A stretch of 64,000 bases of DNA from Hippophae tibetana (Eukaryota > Streptophyta > Magnoliopsida > Rosales > Elaeagnaceae): NCBI GenBank assembly GCA_037013495.1, contig CM072812.1, positions 79,529,840 through 79,593,839 of the forward strand. Direction: 5' to 3'. Positions 37,371 through 49,789 of the stretch are shown piece after piece (position 1 is the first letter of the stretch; the number at the start of each line of letters is the position of its first letter). A program made the position numbers and the translations under genes. Under the pieces are notes generated by a model. That model was not told the DNA's origin. It saw only the letters and a list, made by a program, of their open reading frames with translations, and made no database searches.

Positions 37371-37963
37371 TTCTTATCTTTTTCTTTCCCCCATTTACTG
37401 ACAATGTTAGCTCGTGTTTCCCTCTTCCCTTACAGAGAAAAATCGTTCGTTATTTCTATTTTCTTTCTCCTTTTTCGACCACTTCCGACCACAATTTCTA
37501 ACACCGTCAATTTGGTTTTCTTCCTCTCCGGCCAATTTCTCTTCTAAATCTACTATTTTTTTTAGTATAATACTCAAATTTTTTATACCCATTTTTTTCA
37601 CTTTCTCACTTACCAAACACTTTTTTTTTTCATTTTCTTCATCTTGTCACTTCATTTACTTTTGTAAGTATTTTTAGAAATTATTTTACACTTATTATTC
37701 ATATATTTTTTTTATTTTAATGTATATTATCTGTTATTGATTATATATTTTTGTGTTATATAGATCGTGTATTTTTTTTATTGAAGCTTAAAAAAGAAAA
37801 AATATTTTTATTTATTTATTTTAATAATTTTATGTTATTTTTTTGATATATATTAATTTATTTTAAACTTAAAATTTTTAAAAATTATTTACATGTACAT
37901 TATATATATATATAATATAAAATATATTTGTATATATATAATGTATAATGAGTTTATTAATAT

Positions 37964-37994
<31 letters not shown>

Positions 37995-38981
37995 TATATA
38001 TGTATAAAATATTTATTTTTATTACATGCATTTATATACGTATATAAATTATTATTATATTATATATTGTTAATATTATTAGTTTTAATGTTATAATCAA
38101 TTTATTAATTGTTTGGATTTTATGTATTTATTTTTATATGATATTTTGATGAATATTTTAATAATTTATGACTTCATATATAATAATATCTAAAATATAT
38201 TAGTGATTATAATTATATTTTATTGGATACATATTTAATATGTTTAATATCATCAATAGAAAATGAAAAAAATCTTGGATGTCAAAGTGTAGAATTGGGC
38301 AGGATTATATTTCTAGAGGTTAAATTTTCTTGGAATTTTCCATAGAAATAGTAATAATGAAATTAATATGAGTTGATACCCATGTGTTAAATGTAAAAGT
38401 TTAAGGTTAAAGATGCTGAAAAGTATAAGATATGAAAAATAATTTATGTAAGTCTCTTTTGTTTTATAATTAATTACATATATTATATCCTTTTTATATT
38501 ATATCTCCTCTAAAATGTTTTTTTATAGAATCATTTTAAAGTACTCAATAATTGCATAAACAAGTGTTACAAGATTGCAAATAAGGCATGAAAGGAATAC
38601 AAAATTTTCACATTCGATAGAAATTAATTATGTGTTTTCATATTTGGAACCACTTAATGAATATAAAGTCTTTGAATAAACCAAGAGAAGAATAACTTAA
38701 TAAGTTGGTAAGTAATTTAACTTGATATAGAGTCCTTGTTATGATTTTTTCATATTGATGTAATAATGTATGATATATTTTATTACTTTATTATATATAG
38801 AGAACAATTCAAGAACAAATAAAAATGGGTGAAATAATCGAATAACTTGTAGGAAAAGATGAGATATATTATGCATTTAGATACGATCATCCTGGTCATT
38901 TATGGGAGTAGTCACTGGCAAGCCAAGTACAAGAAACCCACAAAGAATCATCATATCTTTAAGAGTAATTGTTGTTTTAAC

Positions 38982-39930
38982 ACTACTACAAAAAAGGTTA
39001 TTAAAGTCGGTTCGCTGAACTGACTTTAAATGAAATGACTTAAAACGTAAAGTCGGTTCACGCGGTGAACCAAATTTAAATTTTTAATTTTTTTTTACAA
39101 AATTTACTCATTTTCTATTATACTTAAATTAAAACTTGTATTCGATCACTAAATAATAACCGGAAAAAAATAAAATCTATTTAACAAATAGTTTAAATAA
39201 TACAAATAATTGAAAAATAAAATATTAATTAATAGTAGAAAAATTACCATGGTGTTATTCTATCTTATTCAAGATCATTATATTCTTCTCCTGATGTTAT
39301 AATACAAACCTATATATATAATACAAAAAATTATACACATAAATAATAACACATAATAATAGAAAAAATACGAATAATAAGTGTGTAGGATTAATAAAAA
39401 TACTTACAAGATTAAATGAAGTAACAAAACGAAGGAAATGAAGAAAAAAATAGTTTTTTTGTAAGTGAGAAATGGATATAATGTTTTTTTGAGTATTTTG
39501 CTCAAAAAGGATCTAAAAGATTAGTTAGAGAGGAAGAAAACCCACTAACCGACGCTAGAATTGGTGGTCGGAAAATGAGAAAGAGTGGAGGAGAAGTGAC
39601 GAGGTTTTGGGTTTTTGAGAGTTATACAACGTTTGAATAGTTTCTGTCTGGGGAAGAAAGAAGAGAAAAGAATTTATCCACATGTGTAGCATCGGTTCTA
39701 CATATCAATCGACACTATCCACAATGGACGTAGCATCGGTTCCATATGTCAATCGATACTATGCTACGTGGATAGCGCCAGTTCCAAGTGTCAACCAATG
39801 CTACGCTACGTAGATAGCGTTGGTTGACACCTGGAGCCGATGCTACGTCCTACATGGATAACATCGGTTTTATACCGAACAAAATTTAAATTCATTATAA
39901 GTTGTTTTTTTTCCAAAAGAAGTAGTTTTT
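38982..39930. mobile_element. Second CACTA-related segment in inverted orientation, inside the first
   Basis: A further terminus CACTACTACAAAAAAGG begins at about 38982. The stretch 39370-39925 is the reverse complement of the 5' region of the CACTA at 60765, with the shared phrases AATACTCAAA, TTTTCCGACCACC and, near the end, TTATAATGAATTTAAA and GTATAAAACCGATG. This looks like a smaller CACTA derivative or an internal inversion. I could not find a matching duplication at both ends, so its status as an independent insertion is open. Confidence 0.5.
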
Positions 39931-42900
39931 GAGCACAAAAACTCAACAAACCCAAGTAACAAATCAGAGTTACAATTGACTTCATATTTATAGCTCATTA
40001 TAGCATTAAAAATACTAGCTTGATTTCAGATAGCTTCATATTTTATAGGCAAAATATTAATACAGTGCTAATATGATTTCAAATGGATTAGATTATTGTT
40101 ATATCACTCCGGTATCGATGTGGTAATCTCTTTTACTAATATACTATTTTAACATATATAAGTTATTTTTTGTGAATTCATGATATTACATTTTTATTAT
40201 GAATTTAAATACATGCAGTTCTTTAGTTGGAGCAAGTTAGGTTATGATATGCAAATTTTTGATGATTTATGATAAAAATGGATAGAACATATGCTTGAAA
40301 ATATAAGATCACAAGAAGAATTAGAAGAAGAATACGATGATATTGAATAGAATAGGTATCTTATAATATTTAATGATATTGTAATTAAGTTAAATATATA
40401 TATGTAGTACTGTATATAAATTATTTTTTGTTATAAATTTAGTTCTTAAGTAATTAATTAATAATTAATCTTTCAATTAATAGAATGCATTTAAAAATTC
40501 TTTTAAACATATTTTGGTTTTTTCTACTATTAAGTGATTGAAAACATGCATTGAGGTTAGCAGAACATAACTAAAATATGTTTAAAAGGGGATATGAAAT
40601 TTTAAGTCAATTAACACTTAGGATCGACTTAAAATTTAATGTGGGTTCATGGGTAGAACCGACTTTAAATTTTAGGTACTCCTGTTTTAAGTTGATTCAC
40701 GAAAATTGACTTAAAAGGTCATTTTTTAGTAGTGATACTTGTGGTTAATAATGCTAGTAATGTAATCATTTTATTTAAAGCTTGATTCATCTCTTGACGA
40801 AATTTTTGAAACTCTTTTAGTGATATATCTTTATTATGCTCCATTGAGCCCATATGAAATTCAATTTAATACCACCTGACATAGTAAGGAAGCACAAGTA
40901 TATTAATAGTATGAAAGCAATTAGAAAATAAGAAATAAATGAGCAAATGTTAGAATAACCACGTTCATTCTCTGATAAGAGGTCATCATATTTGTGTTCT
41001 AAAAAAAAGACAAAAAAACTATTATATATACAAGCACTCTAGCAAATTCAGAATAGGACTAGTCTAGCTATATTATCTTTCTTTTGACGAACATTCTAGA
41101 AATTCTAGAGTAAAGGTAGCCTAAAGATATTCCTCTATTTCACAGATGATGACTTCAACTTCCAAATGAAAGAAAAAAAAACTTCTTTAATATTTATAAA
41201 TTGATTTTTTTGGGATGCTTCATATAAGCAAAAGGCCTTGCTATATATAGTTTAAAAGTCATTAGGATAGTTCATAAATTTTTTATGTGGGATTTTAGTA
41301 GTATATATATATATATATATATATAAATAACTCCAAACAAAATCCTATATAGGACATAAGAAACAAAACTTAGGTTATTATACTTTTATTATATATTTTG
41401 CCTTAGTAATAAAAACTACTTATTTTTCTAATTTTGTCCTGTATTATTACCTTCTACTTATTTAAAACCCATCCTTAAGCTTTCATTAAATAAGGACGAT
41501 AATGCTTGTAGTACTCATAAATCTTTAAAATTTGTTCTTTTTATTATTCCACTTCTTTGAATTTGAGAAACAATATTAGCCAAATATTATCTACATGTTC
41601 ACCTTTAAAATTAATCTTTTCAACAAGCTTGGGATTGATGAAATATGATTCCATATCTTGAAGATGATTTGATAACTCTTTTTGCTTTAAATAATATTTT
41701 GTTGCAGTATCAAATAATTGATTATATTTGAAAGTAGTAAAGACACTTGATTCTTTAACTTCAGGAATATCTACAGGTGCCATGACATGTGAATCTTATT
41801 TTATGGAAATAATTTTGAGATTGAGACAAACTTGCCTTGTGGAGTGATTTTATCTTCAAGATCTTTCTTTCGAATTTGCATGATCTTTAATATAAGTTTT
41901 TTGATCTTAATATTCTCATCATTTTTATCTTTGGCTAGAAATAACTCAGGAACCTTGCTTTCAATAGATTGTTTCTCTATTTTTTAAGCTTTAGGAAATT
42001 CTTTTTTTTATGGCACATATTTGACGCTATGTTGGATCACTTTTTCCATTTGAGCAATATCTTGATTTTGAGTTAGTCCATAATATTTTTGAATAGAAGC
42101 TTGATTCATACTTGTGTTTAATAATAGTAGTAATGAAATTATTTTATCGAAAGCTTGATTCATCTCTTGATGAAATTCTTGAACGTTTTTCATGGAACAT
42201 CTTTATTATGCTTTATTGAACTCACATGAAATTTGCTCGAATACAAACTGTTGCGGGATGGAAGCACAAGTGCACCAATAATATAAAATCACTTATAAAA
42301 ATAAAAAATAAATGAGCAAAATTTAGACTAACTAGGCTCACTCTCTAGCAAGAGGCCCTCGTATTTGTGTAATAAAACACACAAAAAGAAACTATTATCA
42401 AGGCAAACACTCTTGCAAATATATAATAGGATTTGCCTAGCTATACTAACTATCTTTAGACCAACAATCTAGTAATTATAGAATAAGAATAACCTAAAGA
42501 TATTCTCCTATCTCACGGATGAGGACTTCAAATTCCAAAAGAAGAAGAAGAAGAATTACTCCTAAAATATTAGGAATAAAAGAAAAAAACAAAGAAGATA
42601 ACTTCTTTAATATTTATAAATTGATTCTTTTCTAGGATGCTTCATATAAGCAAAAGGCTTGGCTATATATAGTTCAAAAGTCCATAGGGTAGCTCATAAA
42701 GTTTTTATGTGAGAATCTAGTATCACATTAAAAAAAGAACTATAAACAAAATCCTATTTGGGAAATAAGAAACAAAACTAAGAATATTATACTTCTACAA
42801 CATATTTTGCCTTAGTAATAAAAACGACTTATTTTTTTAATTTTGTCCCCTATTATACCCTTATAATTATTTAAAACTTGTCCTTAAGTTTTCTTTAAAT

Positions 42901-44167
42901 GAGGACAATAATGCTTGTAGTACTCATAGATTTTCAAAATTGGTTCTTGTTGTTCCACTTGAATTTGAGAAATAATATTAGTAAAAAATTAATCTTTTCA
43001 ACAAGTTCGGAAATGATGAAATATGATTTGGTATCTTGAAGATGATTTGATAACTCTTGTTACTTTGAAAAATATTTTGTTGTAATATCAAATAATTGAT
43101 TGCATTTGAAAGTAGTAGAGACACTTGGCTCTTTAGCTTTACGAACATTTATAAGTACCATGACATGTGAATCTTTCTTTATGGAAATAGTTTTTAGATC
43201 TTGGAAAAACTCACCTTGTGAAGAGATTTCATCTTAAATATCTTCATTTTGAATTTTCATGATTTAGAACATAGGTTTATTGACCTCAATGCTTGTATCA
43301 TTTTTTTCTTCGGTCAGAAACAACTCAAGAACCTTACTTTCAATAGATTGTTTCTCCATTTTTAAAGCTTTAGGTGATTCTTTCTTTTTTGAGGGCTCAT
43401 ATTTGATGTTGTGTTGGATCATCTTTTCTATTTGAGAAAGATCTTGATTTGGAGTTAGTCCATAATCTTTTTGAATAATAGATTGATTAATATTTGTGTT
43501 TAGTAATGCTAGTAATTCAATCATTTTATCGAAAGTTTGATTCATCTATTGACGGGATTCTTGAAACTCTTTTCATGGAATATGTCTATTATGCTTCATT
43601 GGATCCATATGAAATTTTCTCTGATATGACCTGATGTAATAAGGAAGCACAAGTACACTAATAATATGAAAGCACTTAGAAGATAAGAAATAGATGAACA
43701 AAGTTTAAACTAACTTAGCTCACTCCCTGGTAAGAGACCATCATATTTGTGTTATAAAACACACAAAAGGAATCTATTATGTAGGCAAGCACTCTACCAA
43801 ATATAGAATAGGACTAACCTAGCTATATTATCAATCTTTAGACAAACACTCTAGCAATTCTATAATAAGACTAACCTAAAGATATTCTTCTATCTCACGG
43901 ATGAAGACTTCAACTTCTAAACTAAAGAAATAAATTTTTAAATATTTTTCTTTAGGATGCTTCATACAAGCAAAATGATTGGTTATATAAAGTTTAAAAT
44001 TCCATAAGGTAGTTTATAAATTTTTTACGTGAGACTCCAATGGTACCTAAAAAAAGAACTTAACACAAAATCCTATGTGAAACATAAGAAACAAAACTAA
44101 GAACATTATATTTCTACTATATATTTTACCTTAGTAATAAAATCTACTTATTGTTCTAATCTTGTCA

Positions 44168-44510
44168 TAGATGAAAATGATTTTGATATAACTGTCAAGA
44201 AACCAAACATATAATTGATTCCCCAAAATACCTAAAACCCAGAACAATTAAGGATGGATGTTAACTGACTAATAACGACAGGAACACAAAAAAGAAAACA
44301 CTTTGTGCATATCATATTGTCCAAATAAAGTAACAAAAAAAATCACTTCATGAATAATACATTGATAAATTAAAATAGCATAAATGATAACTCAACATTT
44401 CCTTGTAATATATTAACAACACTTTCATTAAAAGGAAAAAACATAGATATTAACACAAAGTTAAAATTATAGCAAAGCTAAATAACTGAATGTACAATAA
44501 CTATTTGAGA
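44168..44510. other. Spacer between two LTR elements, no gene seen
   Basis: About 340 bp of AT-rich DNA separates the multi-LTR array from the Tat-type element. I see no open frame or element end in it beyond those borders. Confidence 0.4.
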
Positions 44511-44835
44511 TTGATCCGATTTTATAAAGAGAGAACTTAGAGAGAAGTCAAAATAATTGGCTGAATGTGTGGATTCCATAAGAGGTCTATGTATTTATAG
44601 AATATTACATGTACATGTGTCGAATACATGATATTTACACATATATGGGTGTTATGGGGATACAATCGATATAAAGTACAACATACCAAGTTGGAGGTCG
44701 GTCTTACATGGAGAGTGGTTCCCTTGGATTGACCTCATACTTACTTGTATATCCCAAGTATGCAAAGTCAGGTATTCCATCCAGAGTATTCCATCTTTGG
44801 CTCGGATTGCTCACTTTGGCTCGAGTTAGGCTACA
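44511..44835 (-). repeat. 3' LTR of the Tat-type element
   Basis: Aligned with 56734-57077. It shares TTGATCCGATTTTATA, GAAGTCAAAATAATTG and CAGGTATTCCATCC-like phrases. The outer border is set where similarity to the other copy starts, and the inner border at the ACA near 44835. Confidence 0.75.
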
Positions 44836-47800
44836 GACTGTCCATATGTCCAAACATCTAGTCCTTCTACTCTTTTAGCTCGAGATTTGGATTGAGGTGG
44901 GTGAGTAATTACCAGAAAGCGGATACAAATTGTCCAACTCCTCTAATAAATGCATATTAGTTGATTAGAGAGAGAAATTAGATACCTCTATATAAAGAGG
45001 TGCTTGGGTTGGTACTTACCATCATTTCTTGCACAATAGACAAATAGTAAAGAAAAAACACTCTATCGCATTAGCTCAAGCTATCAAAGGTTTTTTAGTT
45101 TGGTGGTAAGAATTCAACTCGAGCTATAGTTTTATTTGTTCGAGTTTTTAGAGTATAAGCCTTGAGAGTCTTAACATTTTTCTTTCTTTTCAGGTCGGTT
45201 TTCAAAGAATTACTTCCCCTTATTTTCAAAATTGAACTTAGGTAACTCATTCTTCTCTCATCTTACCTATCCTTTTTATGTTTTGTGGTTTCTTATAGAT
45301 AATGCACTGAGAAGAGACCTTAACCTGAGGATCTAGCTCTTGGGAAAGCCTTCAATACCCTAATGCTAGTGACGTGTCTAAATCAAAATCTTCTAGTAAG
45401 GCAAGTCAATCTTCGCCTTAACCCTTTACTTCTACCATTCATACTTAATCCACTCCAACCATTAAGTTGAGTGTACATACTTAAATATTGGTAGCTAGGA
45501 TGCGGGAGAAAAAGAATAAAGGGTCTAGGAAACCAACATGTTGTACTAGAGGTTGGTCGGCCATAGTTAAGAATAGTAGGATGGTGCCTCAGGATGAGGA
45601 GAGGTTAAGGAGAACCTACAACATCTCTTCCTTGGTTCAGATAATGATTCCACCAGAGAGAGCCTATGATAGTAACCAACCTTCTTTTGGGTAGAATGTC
45701 TTTCATGAGAAGGTGCTATGGTTAGGGGTGAGGTTCCTCTTATACCCTTTCATAAGGAGATTCTTGATTAGGACTCAACTCATGCTAGGACAGTTGATGC
45801 CTAATGGGTAAAGGTATCTACTATGCCTAACATTGATATGTTAAGAACTCGGGGTGGATTTAGAGATGGACGATTTTAATAGAGCTTACATCTTGATTTA
45901 GAACCCCATTGACCTGAGAAAGGTATACATATCTGTGAAGTAGGATTAGGGTATGCATATGTCTCTGTCTAAGAATGAGAAGAATTGGAAGGGATACTTC
46001 TTCTATGTCTCAGGTCGGTAGGAGTCCCGTACTAGTGATATAAGATTGATAAGGAGAATTTGGAATGAAACTAAGTTCTTGATAAGGAATATGGGTTCCC
46101 ACATCATTACCTTGAGTCTAGATGCAAAGAAATGCTTGGTTGATATCGAGAACTATCTACCTGAAAAAAACCCTGAAAGAATTTTCCGAACACCCTGCAT
46201 TTTGTTGCATGTGGGTTGATGAGATATGGTTTGGTAGAACCCTTCTTAGGATCATTCATAAACCTTGAGATACTCCTAGGCACTAAATAACTTCCATAGA
46301 CTTTGGGGGAAGGTTCGAGGTGGTAGCTGATTATGGTGAACTAGCCCTATGACTTCCTTTTTTTTTTTTTTGCTTTTATGGCATGACGTGATGAAAATAA
46401 AATCCTCTCACTTCTTGTTTTGCAGATCCTATGGAATTTACAACTGCACAGTTCTTGTCTCATTTTCAGAGTAGGGCGAGCTCCGAAAATGGTACATTTC
46501 TTACTCTTGGGGGGACTTGTCCAAAGGTAAAAATATGGTTAGATCGTCTAGCCAGGAAGGTCAACCTATGCCTTAAAAAAGAAGAAGAAAGTGGTCATAG
46601 ATGAGCCCATGCTCATCCTCGAGCCTCTGAATTTCTTTACACCTCAATCCTTATCACAAGAGTAACATGGAAATCCACCTCCTTGCTCGGGTCCTAAAGA
46701 GCGTGGCCATCCTATATGGGACTCGAAAAAGGGAATGGAAATCCTTAATGATCTTACCACCGATATGGATGGGATTTTTTTAAATCGGTGCTTGGAATTA
46801 GAGTAGCTTGGTCATTACTTGAGTCAACATCCTACTGAAGCGCACAAGAAGAAACTTGAGGCTATCTGTGAGGATGCTACCTTTGATGATATCATCCATC
46901 ACCAATTGTATTAGGTATGCTAGCTCACATTTTGTGTATTAATGAAATATTTGTATTTGTTTTTACAAGTTTGAGCTCGCGAAATATTTGTATGACCTTT
47001 TTCCTTTCTTTTGTTTCAATGGTGTTGTTCTATGATTTTAACAGGTATCGAAGCATAGGTCATTTGAAGGACAAGATGGAACATGAAAAATATGATCATG
47101 TATCTACTTGGTCTAGGTATGCTGCACTTATATTAAGGGTAAACAAGTGGGAAGGTGAGGCCATTGATAAAGAGAAAAAATGAAAAAGGCCACCACCAAG
47201 CTAAATGAGTATGCCCAGCATGTTACTGAGTTTGAGAAAGCTCAAAGATGAGGCAAGTATGAGATTGAGAAGGCCCGAAAAAGATACGAGGAGGCTCAGA
47301 AAAGAGTTAAGGCCATTTTTGTAGAGGCCAAAAAGTCAAAGGCCGAGCTTGATGTCATGGCTAAGAAGTTTGAGTCGAGTATAGAGAGTGGGTATGACAT
47401 GGCTATGAAATCTTTTAAAATGGATGCCAAGAAGAAGGACATAGGTGAGTATTATTATCACATTTTAAATATCCCATTCACTCTTCTATACACGCTTACC
47501 CTTTCTCTAGAGGGGGGAGGAGAGGAGGAATCAAGCTCTAGTGAGAGAGAGGATAGGCTCGAGGCGACAGGTGTAAGGGTAGGGCACGCAGACCCTTAAT
47601 TTTCTGGACCTAATTATTTTTTCCTCTTTCAAGCTTGACACCACTTCTATTTGTGTGGTCACGAGCTCCAACTTTGTAATCCTTACTTTGTGAAATAAAA
47701 AATCAATTTTATTAATGAAAAGTTAATTTGTCTGAATCATTATCTATTTATGATGTTGTCCTACCTACTTGTTTTTGATATCATGTGTCATTTTTATTTT

Positions 47801-47901
47801 TCTCAACATCATCCCCTATAAAAAGGGTCAAGGACTCTTTTTTAATTCTTACATTATATGTTTTTTGTGAATTCCTCCATATTGTTTTAGTCAAACGCTA
47901 T

Positions 47902-49789
47902 TGATGAGTGCTCAAAAAGCACTAAAATAACCATGATTTTATGCACATTAATTGATTAAAAATATATATATTTATATGTTTTATCATATATTTATATAAA
48001 TTTGTCTTTTTCGGAATCACGGGTATTTTTATTGTTTTTCAGGTATTTTGGCTTAAAAACGCAACTTAAAAACTCAAAGAGGAATACTGGAAGCAATACA
48101 TCACAAATATATTAATAAATAAATGCGGAAAGGTCGACAAATATGGAAAAATTGGACAAAATGGGTCAAAAAGGTCAAAAATGTCAAAAAGGAGAAAAAC
48201 GCGCCGCCGCGCCGCCCGGTCGCCGCGCCCCAGCGCCCAGCACCGCCCCAAGCAGCAGCGCGCGGCACTGTTCATCCGCGGGTACTGTTCATCCGCGGTA
48301 CTGTTCATCCGCGCGTACTGTTCATCAGACTCGGAACTGTTCATACCCGGTACTGTGCAGCCGCGGTACTGTTCATACCCGGTACTGTGCAGCCGCCCCA
48401 TGTCATGCTGACATCATCAAATGACGTCAGCAATCAATAATCCGCGTTTTTACATTTTTTTAACATTTTTTTCTCTACTTTTTCTCTCCATCCTCACCTA
48501 TAAATACCCCCCTTCCCTTCACTTAAAATGACACCTTCAAAACACACTTCTCTCTTATTTCTTTCTCTCTTTTCTTAGATTTTTAGGTTTTTTTAGTTTT
48601 TCTTAGTTTTTAGTTAATTTCTCTTAGTTTTAGAGTTCTTCCCTTTTTGGGAAGAACTAGTTATGTTTTTGTAATATTTTAGCTTTTTGATTCAATAAAT
48701 GGGAGTGCAAATTCCGCTTGGAGTTTTTCCAGCAAAGGGAATAGCGTCGAAGTTCTGTAAGGATTTTATTTTCTTTACAGTTATTTTTATGCTTTATTCT
48801 TACATGTTATATTTAATTTGTCTGTGGTTAAATTTAACTGTGCTTGCTATTTAGTAAACATGATGTAATAATAACGTTGTTATGCTTGCGAAATATTAAA
48901 TAGGTAAAAATCTCTAAAATGAATTGATTTTATTTTTATTCATGATTTTATATTAAGAATGTTAGAGAGAAATATATTATTTTTCATTACAAACTTAAAC
49001 CTGAAAATTAGATTTTAAGGTTTAGTTATCCGGTCTGATTTAGAGTAGTGCTCTTTTATTTGATGGTACAATCGCCCGGTAGTTAGAGTGAAGCTCTATT
49101 TCAAAAGTTTTTATAAGAATTATTATCTGAAAATGTATTGACAACATGTTTTCGGTAGTGGTTTTAAAACTTGAAAGTTAGTACTCGGATAACTAAATTC
49201 TTGGGTTTAATTTGGACACCTTGAATAAAGTTTAAACTGTCTAACCCCACCAAAGGTGGCATTTAAATGGTTCATTTTCAATCTCTTAGAAAAAGGAATT
49301 AATTTAATTAAGCAAATTAGTTATCAACCCCACCCATAGGTGTTAATTGATTTGTTTAGTTAACAAAGAATATCTAACCCCACCAAAGGTGGTATTCATA
49401 CAAAAAAGGGAGAATCAATAAATATCAATTCATATCCTTAATAACCTAGATAATATGAGCAAGCATAATTAACTTAGTTATTATATCCATAAATACTCCG
49501 CCATTATAAATGATAAAATTTGCATAAATGTTTATTGAATCTATGTTTAATTTTATGTAATTAGATTAAAAACACAAAACCCCAAAATATCGTGACAGGA
49601 TGTTTAGGATTTAATTTCGTTTTTAAAAGTTTGAATAATAAATTAAAAACCACACACATTCCTTCCTTAGATCGACCTTGGGAGTATACTTATCATTTTC
49701 TACGAAATGATTCGTGCACTTGCGAGAGTTTTATAAATATTAAAACCAAAGTATTTGCGAAGATCGGCGATGCCGGTTTTCGTTCATCA
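47902..49789 (+). mobile_element. Athila-like solo LTR nested in the Tat-type element
   Basis: A 1888-bp LTR beginning TGATGAGTGCTC and ending TTCATCA is flanked by a perfect 5-bp duplication GCTAT (47897-47901 and 49790-49794). It is related to the LTRs at 14820-16391 and 27252-29019. The right end contains GTGCACTTGCGAGAG-like and GTATTTGCGAAGATCGG phrases. The absence of internal sequence between intact duplications means the element was reduced to a single LTR by recombination. It is the best-defined copy of this family here and younger than the Tat-type host element. Confidence 0.88.
48264..48395 (+). repeat. GC-rich short tandem repeat in the Athila-like LTR
   Basis: About eight imperfect copies of a 16-18-bp unit around TACTGTTCATCCGCGG, some with CATACCCGG or GCAGCCGCGG variants. 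They follow a GC-rich block (48200-48262). CpG density is high in an otherwise AT-rich window. The open frames across it are by-products of the repeat. Confidence 0.8.

Larger units (their letters stand above)
36820..40734. mobile_element. CACTA (En/Spm-like) transposon nested in the multi-LTR array
   Basis: Left end CACTACTATAATAAAAGGG and right end (read inward) CACTACTAAAAAATGACC are flanked by the 3-bp duplication ATA (36817-36819 and 40735-40737). The sister internal regions of the array show the uninterrupted site ATTCATACTTGTG, confirming the borders. Subterminal repeats containing GTTCTACGTGTCAA and its complement fill about 36890-37370. A decayed transposase start, related to that at 62618, lies at about 38260-38420 with several stops. 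An acidic tail-like frame (SQEELEEEYDDIE) ends near 40350. The element is non-autonomous and internally rearranged. Confidence 0.85.
34154..44167 (-). mobile_element. Multi-LTR array of a small non-autonomous LTR element: five LTRs, four internal regions
   Basis: Five LTR copies of about 530-590 bp alternate head-to-tail with four internal regions of about 790-820 bp (one also holds a CACTA insertion). LTRs lie at about 34154-34739, 35559-36140, 40877-41438, 42252-42848 and 43635-44167. Each internal region begins on the minus strand with an initiator-Met-type primer binding site (for example ATATCAGAG near 43620) and a coding stretch of about 230 codons. That stretch has pieces such as EFHQEMNQAFDK, KALKMEKQSIESKVLELF and VKESSVFTTFKCN. 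It is acidic, probably coiled-coil and gag-like in position, but unrecognised. No protease, integrase or reverse transcriptase is present. All coding copies are broken. The pattern fits repeated unequal recombination between LTRs. Confidence 0.75.

Noticed and set aside
37296-38096. Several small plus-strand open frames rich in Phe, Ser and Ile/Tyr
   Set aside because: They fall in the T-rich untranslated leader and TA-rich part of the CACTA element. Equivalent frames occur in the related element without conservation.
34154-44167. Interpretation as an ordinary satellite or a tandem gene family
   Set aside because: Each unit alternates an LTR-like block with a primer-binding-site-led internal region, which a satellite or gene cluster would not show.
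48066-48440. Several overlapping open frames in both strands, rich in Arg, Ala and Pro
   Set aside because: They arise from the GC-rich tandem motif of the Athila-like LTR, which lacks stop codons in many frames. No recognisable protein.
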